From Jatrophihabitans sp. (GTDB taxonomy: Bacteria; Actinomycetota; Actinomycetes; Mycobacteriales; Jatrophihabitantaceae), in contig DASVQQ010000005.1 in NCBI GenBank assembly GCA_036389035.1, positions 1 to 64,000 on the forward strand: 64,000 nt of DNA, read 5' to 3'. Of the stretch, positions 42,714 through 50,680 are shown piece by piece; positions within the stretch are counted from its first letter, which is position 1; each line of letters begins with the position of its first letter. The notes beneath the pieces were generated by a model. The model was not told the DNA's origin and ran no database searches. It saw only the letters and a program-made list of their open reading frames with translations. The position numbers were made by a program, and so were the translations under genes.

Positions 42714-43262
42714 TCAGAGCTGCTCGGACTCCAATCGGTGAAAGTCACCGCCGAAGAACAGTAGCGCGTTCCGCCTGAAACTGCGGCCGAGGTCGAGAAC
42801 CGCCCCCAGAAAGATCGAGTGGTCACCGCCCTCGTAGACCGCTGCCAGCCGGCACTCCAACCAGGCCAGCGTTCCGCTCACGATCGGCACCCCGGTGTGC
42901 CGGCCCGGCGTCCAGTCGATCACGTCGAATTCCCGATCGCCCCGGGGCCGGCTCCGATCGGCGAAGTAGCGGGCCACCGGCTCCTGAGCGGTGGACAGCA
43001 CCGAGATGGCAAACGATCGGCCCTGCAGGATCGCCTGGTGCATGACCGCGTCCCGAAGGACGCAGACCAGCACCAGCGGCGGGTCCAAGGACACCGAGGT
43101 GAACGAGTTCGCCGTCATGCCGTGCGGCGTCGTGTCGCCGTTGGCGGTGACGACCGTGATCCCGGTGGCGAACATCCCCATGACGTCCCGGAACTCGTTG
43201 CTATCCTGGGCCACCGGTGTGCCGCCGGCCCGCGGATCGAGCATCCGATCAGCTCGCGCCAT
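42714..43262 (-). CDS. Flavin reductase (FMN-binding split-barrel), enediyne E6-like
   Basis: A 182-residue NAD(P)H-flavin reductase. The motif FRDVMGMFATGITVVTAN, then GMTANSFTSVSLDPPLVLVC and a hydrophobic C-terminal strand with LLFFGGDFHRLE, are typical of the family that supplies reduced flavin to two-component monooxygenases. Flavin reductases called E6 are common in enediyne clusters. The start is ATG 43262, inside the end of the thioesterase gene; ATG 43244 is also possible. It is the last gene of the unbV-unbU-pksE-TE operon. The flavin monooxygenase at 33542-34723 is its likely partner. Confidence 0.9.
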   Translation of the reverse strand: MARADRMLDPRAGGTPVAQDSNEFRDVMGMFATGITVVTANGDTTPHGMTANSFTSVSLDPPLVLVCVLRDAVMHQAILQGRSFAISVLSTAQEPVARYFADRSRPRGDREFDVIDWTPGRHTGVPIVSGTLAWLECRLAAVYEGGDHSIFLGAVLDLGRSFRRNALLFFGGDFHRLESEQL

Positions 43263-43749
43263 CGGCCGGGGTCTTAGCGGGAGTCGCCGCCGAGCTCACG
43301 TAGTTGCCGGCCGGAGCCGAAGAGGTGATCGCGTACGGCGCCAGCGCCGCGCGCAACACCTCCGGCACCCTGGTCGGCTTGGTGTCGGTGTTCGGCCCGC
43401 GCATGCAGGCGATCCGCTGCCGCCCCCGGGCCACCAGCACCTCCATATCGTCGCGAAGCCGGACGTAGTCGAAGGCGAAACCGATCTGGGTCTGAGTCAG
43501 GTCCTCCAGCCGCATCCTGATCGAGAGCTCGTCGAACGCGCCGATCTCCACCATGTACTCACACTCGCACTTGAGCGTGAACAGCTTTAGATCGTTGCGC
43601 AAATCCTCCAGCACGGCCGCCGCCCGATCCTTCAGGAACATCTCCCGGCAGCGGCCCTGCCATCTCAGGTAGTTGACGTAGTAGACATTGCCCACCAAGT
43701 TCGTCTCCTCGAAACCAACCAGGTGCCGGTATTCGTAGTACTGCTCCAC
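43249..43749 (-). CDS. Enediyne E10-type hot-dog thioesterase
   Basis: A 166-residue hot-dog-fold thioesterase. The family signature FEETNLVGNVYYVNYLRWQG is present, and ECEYMVEIGAFDELSIRMRL follows as expected for CalE7, SgcE10 and DynE7 relatives. E10 releases the nascent chain from PksE; with PksE alone it gives heptaene or methylhexaenone shunt products. It starts with GTG 43749, two bases after the PksE stop, with a partly matching site (AAGGCGAGAACTGACC). A C-terminal Ala/Thr-rich tail of about 25 residues extends past the usual end. Confidence 0.95.
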   Translation of the reverse strand: MEQYYEYRHLVGFEETNLVGNVYYVNYLRWQGRCREMFLKDRAAAVLEDLRNDLKLFTLKCECEYMVEIGAFDELSIRMRLEDLTQTQIGFAFDYVRLRDDMEVLVARGRQRIACMRGPNTDTKPTRVPEVLRAALAPYAITSSAPAGNYVSSAATPAKTPADGAS

Positions 43750-43751
43750 GG

Positions 43752-46700
43752 TCAGTTCTCGCCTTCGGTCAGCATGGTGAACACCACCGTGTCCTTGACA
43801 TCGCGCACCGTGGTCGGGAACGTGGTGATCCGGGCCGTGCCCGAACGCAGGCTCACCCAGCGGTCACCCCGCTGCTCGCCGACCGTGATCGGCTCGATCC
43901 GAGCCCTGCCCACCTTGCGCAGGCACTCCACCGCACCCCACACCCGGGTGGCCGCCAGTGACAGATCCTCCTGCCGCTCAGCGGCGAGCAGCTGCGCCAG
44001 GGCGAACGGCTCCCGGCCGAGCAGATCGGCCCAGTCCTGCTCGGACCTGCTGGTGACCACTTCCACGTCACAGCTCACCGGTTGCGACCCGCCCGCGACC
44101 ACGAAGGTCAGCCCGGCCGTGTGCGAGGCCGAGACCTCGCTGCCGCCGCCGACCTCGGGCTTGCCGTCGGGACGGTAGCGCACCGTCGTCGGCTCGCCCA
44201 GCGCCCAGCTGAGCGCCTGGGCGGTCTGCTCCCGCCGAGCGGCCTGGCCGTGGGCCGGGGAGGGGCCGTCGGGCACCACCCCGCACCGCAGGCTGATGCC
44301 GTCCAGGCCCAGTTCGGTACGCCGCTCCAGGTAGGGCCCGAGCAGGCTGGCAAGCCACGGACCGGCTCCGTCCTGCTTGCGGACCGCCTGCAGCCGCAGG
44401 CCCTCCCAGCGCTCGACCAGCTTGCCCTCGGCGTCGAGGACATCGAGGTCATAGAGGTAGGTGTCACCGTCGCGCAGGCGTTCCACCGCGTGCAGCGTGA
44501 CCTTCTCACAGCCCTGCACGTCGCGGCGATCGGCCAGGTACAGCCGTTCGATGCCGGCCGGCAGCAGCGTCGCGTCCGGCACGCAGCATTGGATGCTGTG
44601 CATCATGGCGTCCCGGGTCCCTGGATCGGCCAGCACCAGTTCCTGGGTGAGGAAGCTCGCGAACCAGTCCTGCGAACTCGAGTTGCCGATCTCGGCGACG
44701 CAGCCCTTGGCAGCCAACTGCTGGTAGCCCCGCAGCCGCTGGAACCGCCCGCCCTGGAACAGGACCGAGCCGTACAGGTCCCGGGCCGCGTCCAGCGGCA
44801 GCAACTGAGAAGGGCTTGGCGGGTTGACCGTCCCGGCCAGCTGCTGGGAGTACCGCAAGGTCGCCCGGAAGTGGTCGGCCTGAAAGCCGGTGTCACTGCT
44901 GCGGATGACCGTCTCGACGTCGCCGTCCTCGGTGACCAGCGCCGCGATCCGGATCGTGGTGTGGCCGTCGACCGGCACCACGATCGGGCGCAGGAACTCC
45001 ACGTCGGTGAGCACCGGCGGTCGCTCGTGGCCGGTCAGGACGGTGGCGGCCTGCGCCATCGCCTCCATTCCCAGCACCGCCGGGAACAGCAGGTCGCCGT
45101 CGAGCAGGTGGTCGGCAAGGTAGAGATCGCCGGTGGCCGACAAGTCGGCGTCAGCGACCAGCTCGATGCCGGGGTAGTACACCTGCGTCCGGTCCAGGAA
45201 CCGCAACAGGGGAATCTCGTGCTGCTCGAGCGTGATCGTCGGCAGCCCCTCCGCGCGGCCCATCACCACCATGGTGGTGGGCGCGCTCGGATCGGCGAGC
45301 ACCCTGCTCAGGATCTCGATGCCGTCCTCCGTCCTGATCGGCGAGATGCCTTCGCGCATCAACGACTCCAGCACCCCCAGCCGCTCACCCATGCCCGAGC
45401 CCGACCACACCGACCATTCCAGTGCGACGCACCGGCAATCGGGGTAGTCCTCGGCGACCCGGCAGGTCAGATCGGTCAGCCAGTCGTTGGCGGTGGCGTA
45501 GTCGGCCTCACCTCGCAGGCCGGCCCGGCCGATGATGCTGCCGAAGGTGACCAGCAGCCGCAGCGAGCCGGGATCGGTCGCCGCGAGCACCGCCTCCAAC
45601 CCGCCGATCTTGGGCGCCAGGGTGCGCTCGAAGGAGGATTGGTCAAGGCTGAGCAGCGAGTTCGGCTCATTGCGTCCGGCGCCGTGCAGGATGCCGGTGA
45701 CCGGCCCGAGGGTGTCACGGATCTCCTCGACCGCGGCCTTCACCTCATCGGCAGAGGTGACATCGGCCCGGACGTAGCGGTAACGCACCCCGGCCGCGGC
45801 CATCCGCTCCAGGTTGGCAGCCAGTTCGGCGTCGCCGTCCGGGCCGGACCGGCCGAGCAGGCCGACCGCCGCGCCGGTGTCCTGGGCGAGCGAGAGCGCG
45901 CACTCAGCCGTGATTCCCTTGCCGCCACCGGTGACCAGCAGGACGTCCTGCGGGCCCAACGGCGGTTTGCCGTCGGCAGCTGGGGTGAGCCGCAACGGGC
46001 GCAGCACCGGAACCCGGCGAGCCCCCGCAGCGTCGTAGCTGACCTCGCTGAAGCCGTCGGTGGCAGCGACGTCGGCGACGATTGCGCCTACCGCGGCCGT
46101 CACCCGGTCAGCGCTCAGATCCAGTGGCAACGGCAGGCTGACCACCGTGGTCGACACCGTCGGAGCCTCCAGGCACAGCGTCTTGGCCAGGCCGGCCGCA
46201 CCGCGCCGATCGCCGACCACCACGAAGCGAGCCGGCGCCGGCAGAGCCAGCACCGCCTTGGCAGCGGCCAGCATCAACGGGACGTGGCTCTCGTCGCAGT
46301 CGCGCGGCAGGCAGAGCACGACTCCGCTGCCGAGGCCGGCGCTGAGCAAGGCCTGCCGGAGCCCGGCGGCCAGCGGGTGCCGCTCGCTGGCGAACACCTC
46401 CCAGTCACCGGCGCCCGTAGGACCGGCAGCCGGTCCGGCCGCCCCCGTCACCTGGTCGATGGCGAAGGCCCGCACCCAGGGCGCGACACCCAGCGCGGCG
46501 GCTGTCGGCTCCTCGGCCGCTAGAGCGCTCTCACCCAGCTCATCGAGCATCTGGGCAAGCTGGGCCAGGGTGGAGGTGGCGAACGTCGAAGTCGCCATCG
46601 GAGCGGTCAACCCCAGTTCACGCGAGGCCTGGTTGACGATCTGGCCGACCGTGATCGAGCTCAGGTGCAGCTCGTCCAGCGGGTGGCTGCTGGCGCTGAC

Positions 46701-49670
46701 AGCCTCCAGCGGCAACTCGGCCCGCTCGGCCGCCAGCCGGCGAAGGACATCCACCGCGCTCTGCGGCGGACCGGCGGGCGCCTGCCCCGTCGTGCCCGGC
46801 GCGGCCGGGCTCTCGGGTTGGGACGGCATGCCGCCGGGCGGTACCGGTGCTGGCGCCGTGCTGAGCGCGGCGGCCGGCAGCGTGGTGCTGGCAGGCGCCG
46901 CAAGCGTGGCCGACAGCCCCGCCATTCCCAACTCGTCCGCAGGCGCCTGCTCACAGGGACTGGCGAAGAACCGGAACTGCTTGCCGGGTTCCAGGATGCG
47001 GGTGAACCGGTCCCGGTACAGCTCGGCATGCCGGACCGGGGCACCGAGGACGTAGCACGCCGCGACCGCTCGCAGCAGGCCTGCCAGTGAGTTGCTGTCG
47101 GTTTCGAGCGAGATCGTCACGACGGACGGGGCGATCTCGCTGGCCAGCCCGCGCAGGATGGTGCCGGGCCCCACTTCGAGCAGCAGGTCGACATCACCGG
47201 CCAGAGCGGTCACCGCCTCGGTGAAGCGCACCGGTTCGCGGACTTGGCGCACCAGCAGCTCCGGCAGATCCGAGTCGGCGGCCAGGGTGTCACCGGTGAC
47301 CGTGGACACCACCCGGCGTCGCACCTCTGAGAACTGGTGGGTACCCAGGTGGCTCCGCAACGCATCGGCGGCCGGAGCCACCAGCTCGGAGTGGAAGGCG
47401 TGGGACACCGGCAGCCGCATCGCGGTCAATCCCTGGGCCGAGGCCTTGGCGCAGATTCGATCTACGGCGTCGGCCGGCCCGGACACGACGGTCTGGTGCG
47501 GGCCGTTGTAGCCGGCGATGCCCACCGGCTCGCCCTCCAGCATCGGCGTGACCAACTCGGGCCCGGCCATCACACCGGCCATGGCGCCGTTGTCGCTGCT
47601 GGTCTCGGCCATGATCCGGCCGCGGGCGGCGGCGATCGAGAGCAGGGTCGCCTCGTCGTAGGCGCCGGCCCAGTGCAGCGCGGTCAGTTCACCGAGGCTG
47701 TGCCCGGCGGCGGCCGCGCCCTCTATCCCGAGCAACCGCAACAGCCGGAGGCCCGCCACCGAGGCGGTGGCGATTCTCGGCTGAGCCACCGCCGTGTCGG
47801 CCAGGTTTGCTCCCTTGGACAGCGGGTGGTCGCGGTAGAGCTGCTCGACCACCTCGAAGCGGCGGCCGATGGCGCCACCGTCACCGCGCCGCCCTGCGCC
47901 CTGGCCGGGGAACAGGAATCCGATCCGGGGCTTGCCGGCGGCGTTGCCGAGAAACACCCCACCCTCCGCGTCGAGCACTGACCGGGCGCCGTTGTCCAGC
48001 AGCATCAACAGCTTGCCGAACTGGCTCTCGGCCTGCTCCGGAGTGCTGAGGACCACCGCAGCCCTGACCGGGCGGTCGGCCAGGCCGGCCTCGAGGGTGC
48101 CGGCCAGGTCACTGAGCTCGGCGAAGGACATCCGGGTCGACATGGCCGCAAGCTGGCTGATCCTGCCGCGCAGGTCGGCGATGCTGCTGGCGTCGATCAG
48201 CAGCAGTTCGCAGTCCTGCCGAGAGCGCACCAGCTGCTTGACCTCGGCCGCGATCTCGGTTCGGCGCTCGCTGCCGGACTGCTGCTCGAGCACCATGTGG
48301 GTGTTGATGCCGCCGAAGCCCATCGAGGACACCCCGACCCGGATCGGTCCGCTCTCCGGCCACAGCTCTGCCGAGCTGGGGACCCGCAACCCGGGCCGGT
48401 CGCCGAGCAACTCCGCATGCGGGTCGACGTGCCCGGTCGCCGGCGGGATCACCTGGTGGTGGATGGCCAGGATGGCCTTGAGCAGGCCACCGACTCCAGC
48501 CGCTCCCTTGGTGTGCCCGATGTTGCCCTTCAGCGTGCTGATCGCGGCCGGCGCCGCCTCGGGGTCGGCCAGCCGGCGGGCGGTGGACAGGGCGCGCAGC
48601 TCGGTGGCGTCACCGACCGCGGTGCCGGTGCCGTGCCCCTCGATGTAATTGACGGTCTCGAAGCCGAAACCGGCGCGGCGATAGGCGCGTTCGATGGCCA
48701 GCTGGTGCCCGGCCGCCTCCGGACGGGTGATCCCGCCCTTGCCGTCGGAGGAGTAACCCCAGCCGACGATGCTGGCGTAGCGCTTGAGGCCGCGGGCGAT
48801 CGCGTCCTCCTCACGCATCAGGACCAGCATCCCGCAGCCCTCACCGGGCCAGAACCCGTTGGAGTGCTGGTCATAGACCCGCATCTCCCCAGAGGCCAGC
48901 GCGCCGGTCTTGGAGAACCCGATCACCTCGAACGGATCGATGCTCAGGTCGACCCCGCCGGCGATCACCGTGTCGAGGTCTCCGTCGGACAGCGCGTTGC
49001 ACGCGGTGGTCACCGACAGCAGCGAGGACGCGCAGGCGCCGTCGACGGTGTACCCGCCGCCGTGAAGGTCGAAGTGGTTGCAGACCCGGCCGGCGATGGT
49101 GTTGGCCAGCCCGCCGGCCAGCGTGTCCTCGTCCACCGGCGCGAACGGGCTCTTGTAACGGGTCTCGAGCTGGTCGAGGAACCCGCTCAGCGCGGCGTCG
49201 TCCCAGCCCTGCTCGCGCAGCGCGGCGCCGACGGTACGCCGGACGTAGGGCCAACGCAGCCGCATCACGCTCGCCCGGCTGAACTCGCCGGTCAGGGTGT
49301 TACCTATCACCACACCGGTGTTCTTGCGGTCCAGGCCCTCTCCGTTGGGGAATCCGGCGTCGGCCAGTGCCCGAGCGGCGGTGTCCAGCGCGAGCCAGTG
49401 CGTCAGGTCGGTGGAGCGGTAGGTGCTGCCGGCCACCCGGTACTTGACCCGGTCGAACTCGAAGCCCTCGATGACCGCGGCCTTCTGCGCGTAGAACCGG
49501 TCCGGGGCGGCCGGGTCAGGGGAGTAGTAGTCCTCCAGCCGCATCCGCTCGTCGGGGATCTGGCGGAAGGCCCGCCGCCCGGCTAGCACGTTCTTCCATA
49601 GATCATCAGGGGAATCGGCGTCAGGATAGCGGCAGGAGATGCCGACTACTGCGATTCGATCTGCACTCAT
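43752..49670 (-). CDS. pksE: Enediyne polyketide synthase PksE (KS-AT-ACP-KR-DH-PPTase)
   Basis: A 1972-residue iterative type I PKS with the enediyne-specific domain order. KS: residues 1 to about 450, active Cys213 in VDGACASSLLSV, with HGTGTAVGD and GNIGHTKGA for the two His. AT-like domain: Ser658 in GHSLGELTALHW. ACP: about 960-1030, Ser1004 or Ser1005 in ELHLSSITVGQ. KR: NADPH loop GGGKGITAECA near 1247 and YATANDW near 1390. DH: hot-dog His in ADHLLDGDLLFPAVLG near 1517. C-terminal phosphopantetheinyl transferase: CDVEVVTS and AVECLRKVG after 1865. It makes the polyene precursor of the enediyne core from malonyl-CoA. The ATG at 49670 overlaps the unbU stop; the longer upstream frame is antisense-like shadow of unbU. 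Confidence 0.98.
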   Translation of the reverse strand: MSADRIAVVGISCRYPDADSPDDLWKNVLAGRRAFRQIPDERMRLEDYYSPDPAAPDRFYAQKAAVIEGFEFDRVKYRVAGSTYRSTDLTHWLALDTAARALADAGFPNGEGLDRKNTGVVIGNTLTGEFSRASVMRLRWPYVRRTVGAALREQGWDDAALSGFLDQLETRYKSPFAPVDEDTLAGGLANTIAGRVCNHFDLHGGGYTVDGACASSLLSVTTACNALSDGDLDTVIAGGVDLSIDPFEVIGFSKTGALASGEMRVYDQHSNGFWPGEGCGMLVLMREEDAIARGLKRYASIVGWGYSSDGKGGITRPEAAGHQLAIERAYRRAGFGFETVNYIEGHGTGTAVGDATELRALSTARRLADPEAAPAAISTLKGNIGHTKGAAGVGGLLKAILAIHHQVIPPATGHVDPHAELLGDRPGLRVPSSAELWPESGPIRVGVSSMGFGGINTHMVLEQQSGSERRTEIAAEVKQLVRSRQDCELLLIDASSIADLRGRISQLAAMSTRMSFAELSDLAGTLEAGLADRPVRAAVVLSTPEQAESQFGKLLMLLDNGARSVLDAEGGVFLGNAAGKPRIGFLFPGQGAGRRGDGGAIGRRFEVVEQLYRDHPLSKGANLADTAVAQPRIATASVAGLRLLRLLGIEGAAAAGHSLGELTALHWAGAYDEATLLSIAAARGRIMAETSSDNGAMAGVMAGPELVTPMLEGEPVGIAGYNGPHQTVVSGPADAVDRICAKASAQGLTAMRLPVSHAFHSELVAPAADALRSHLGTHQFSEVRRRVVSTVTGDTLAADSDLPELLVRQVREPVRFTEAVTALAGDVDLLLEVGPGTILRGLASEIAPSVVTISLETDSNSLAGLLRAVAACYVLGAPVRHAELYRDRFTRILEPGKQFRFFASPCEQAPADELGMAGLSATLAAPASTTLPAAALSTAPAPVPPGGMPSQPESPAAPGTTGQAPAGPPQSAVDVLRRLAAERAELPLEAVSASSHPLDELHLSSITVGQIVNQASRELGLTAPMATSTFATSTLAQLAQMLDELGESALAAEEPTAAALGVAPWVRAFAIDQVTGAAGPAAGPTGAGDWEVFASERHPLAAGLRQALLSAGLGSGVVLCLPRDCDESHVPLMLAAAKAVLALPAPARFVVVGDRRGAAGLAKTLCLEAPTVSTTVVSLPLPLDLSADRVTAAVGAIVADVAATDGFSEVSYDAAGARRVPVLRPLRLTPAADGKPPLGPQDVLLVTGGGKGITAECALSLAQDTGAAVGLLGRSGPDGDAELAANLERMAAAGVRYRYVRADVTSADEVKAAVEEIRDTLGPVTGILHGAGRNEPNSLLSLDQSSFERTLAPKIGGLEAVLAATDPGSLRLLVTFGSIIGRAGLRGEADYATANDWLTDLTCRVAEDYPDCRCVALEWSVWSGSGMGERLGVLESLMREGISPIRTEDGIEILSRVLADPSAPTTMVVMGRAEGLPTITLEQHEIPLLRFLDRTQVYYPGIELVADADLSATGDLYLADHLLDGDLLFPAVLGMEAMAQAATVLTGHERPPVLTDVEFLRPIVVPVDGHTTIRIAALVTEDGDVETVIRSSDTGFQADHFRATLRYSQQLAGTVNPPSPSQLLPLDAARDLYGSVLFQGGRFQRLRGYQQLAAKGCVAEIGNSSSQDWFASFLTQELVLADPGTRDAMMHSIQCCVPDATLLPAGIERLYLADRRDVQGCEKVTLHAVERLRDGDTYLYDLDVLDAEGKLVERWEGLRLQAVRKQDGAGPWLASLLGPYLERRTELGLDGISLRCGVVPDGPSPAHGQAARREQTAQALSWALGEPTTVRYRPDGKPEVGGGSEVSASHTAGLTFVVAGGSQPVSCDVEVVTSRSEQDWADLLGREPFALAQLLAAERQEDLSLAATRVWGAVECLRKVGRARIEPITVGEQRGDRWVSLRSGTARITTFPTTVRDVKDTVVFTMLTEGEN

Positions 49671-50680
49671 ACTGCCACCGCCGCGGGGTTCGGTCCCATG
49701 GGACGCTCGACGCCGGCCGCTGCCGCGGCTCGACGCTGCTTGGACTTGTTGATGAAGTGCGCGGCCCACCAGCCCAGACCGCGCAGGCCGCACACCGCGG
49801 TGGTGGCGAAGAACAGCGTGTAGACAACGTTGAACTGCATCATCACGGCGTACACGAAGGCGACCGATGCGCCGAAGATGAATTGGTTGCGTGCCTTGAA
49901 CGGCGTGGTGCCGGGGTCGGTGATCATGTAGTTGGTGAACAGCACGAACGCGACTCCGGTCATCGCGCCGAGCGCGGAGAACAGCGAGACATCCCAGATC
50001 CAGTGCCGGACGAAGGCCTGGATGGCGAAGCCGCCCATCCAGCCCACGATCAGCGCCACCTTCTTGGTGAGCATCGCGTTGATCACCGTTCCGGCGGTGG
50101 CGATGATCAGCGGAATCATCACCCGGAAGAAGGTGTTGGCGTTCTCGGTGAACTGGTAGGGCGGGGCGATGCTGCACCAGTGGCTGAAGCAGAGCAGCAC
50201 CGCGGTGATGCCGAAGTTGGACGGGTTCATGAAGTGCCGCATCCGGCCGGCGATCGGCGCCTGCAGGACGTGCTTTGCGCCGACACCCACGACGATGCCG
50301 AAGGCCACCGGCCAGAACTGGTTGTTGGCGTAGAGCAGCATGTTGACGGCCAGGGCGGTGATGTGAGCCGGTAGCAGTGCCTCGTAGAGGCCCCGCACGC
50401 CATTGCCCCTGAACTTCGCCGGCCGCCGGTAGACCCAGGCGCTGATGCTCTCGAAGACGATCTCGGTGGCATAGCCCACCAGGATCGACAGGATCGGCCA
50501 CAACCACGGTTGCTCGAAGCCGAGCCATGCGTAACCGAAGATGTTGAGCACGCTGATCGAGATGGCGAAGTTTCGCAGCGCGATGTAGCGAGCGTCCGGC
50601 TTCGGCTTGCTGGCAGCCACGATGGGCGCTGTCGGCGCCGCCGGGCTGGATGCTGGTTGCTGCTGGACAGTGGCGGTCAT
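49667..50680 (-). CDS. unbU: UnbU/E5-type enediyne membrane protein
   Basis: A 337-residue integral membrane protein with about nine hydrophobic segments, related to the RnfD/NqrB family. Signatures include NFAISISVLNIFGYAWLGFE, GRMRHFMNPSNFGITAVLLC and TNYMITDPGTTPFKARNQFI. The function in enediyne assembly is unknown; the gene is required wherever tested. ATG 50680 overlaps the unbV stop (ATGA) and has CAGGAGG upstream. A stretch of Ala, Pro and Gln follows the start. Confidence 0.95.
   Translation of the reverse strand: MTATVQQQPASSPAAPTAPIVAASKPKPDARYIALRNFAISISVLNIFGYAWLGFEQPWLWPILSILVGYATEIVFESISAWVYRRPAKFRGNGVRGLYEALLPAHITALAVNMLLYANNQFWPVAFGIVVGVGAKHVLQAPIAGRMRHFMNPSNFGITAVLLCFSHWCSIAPPYQFTENANTFFRVMIPLIIATAGTVINAMLTKKVALIVGWMGGFAIQAFVRHWIWDVSLFSALGAMTGVAFVLFTNYMITDPGTTPFKARNQFIFGASVAFVYAVMMQFNVVYTLFFATTAVCGLRGLGWWAAHFINKSKQRRAAAAAGVERPMGPNPAAVAV

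Noticed and set aside
44082-46523. An open frame of 813 codons on the plus strand
   Set aside because: It lies antisense to PksE, where GC-rich third positions keep the opposite frame open, and its product is low-complexity with no motif. It is a shadow.
49671-50528. The 286-residue N-terminal extension possible for PksE
   Set aside because: It overlaps unbU in another frame and translates to Arg/Gly-rich nonsense. The ATG at 49670 gives the normal PksE start and an ATGA overlap.
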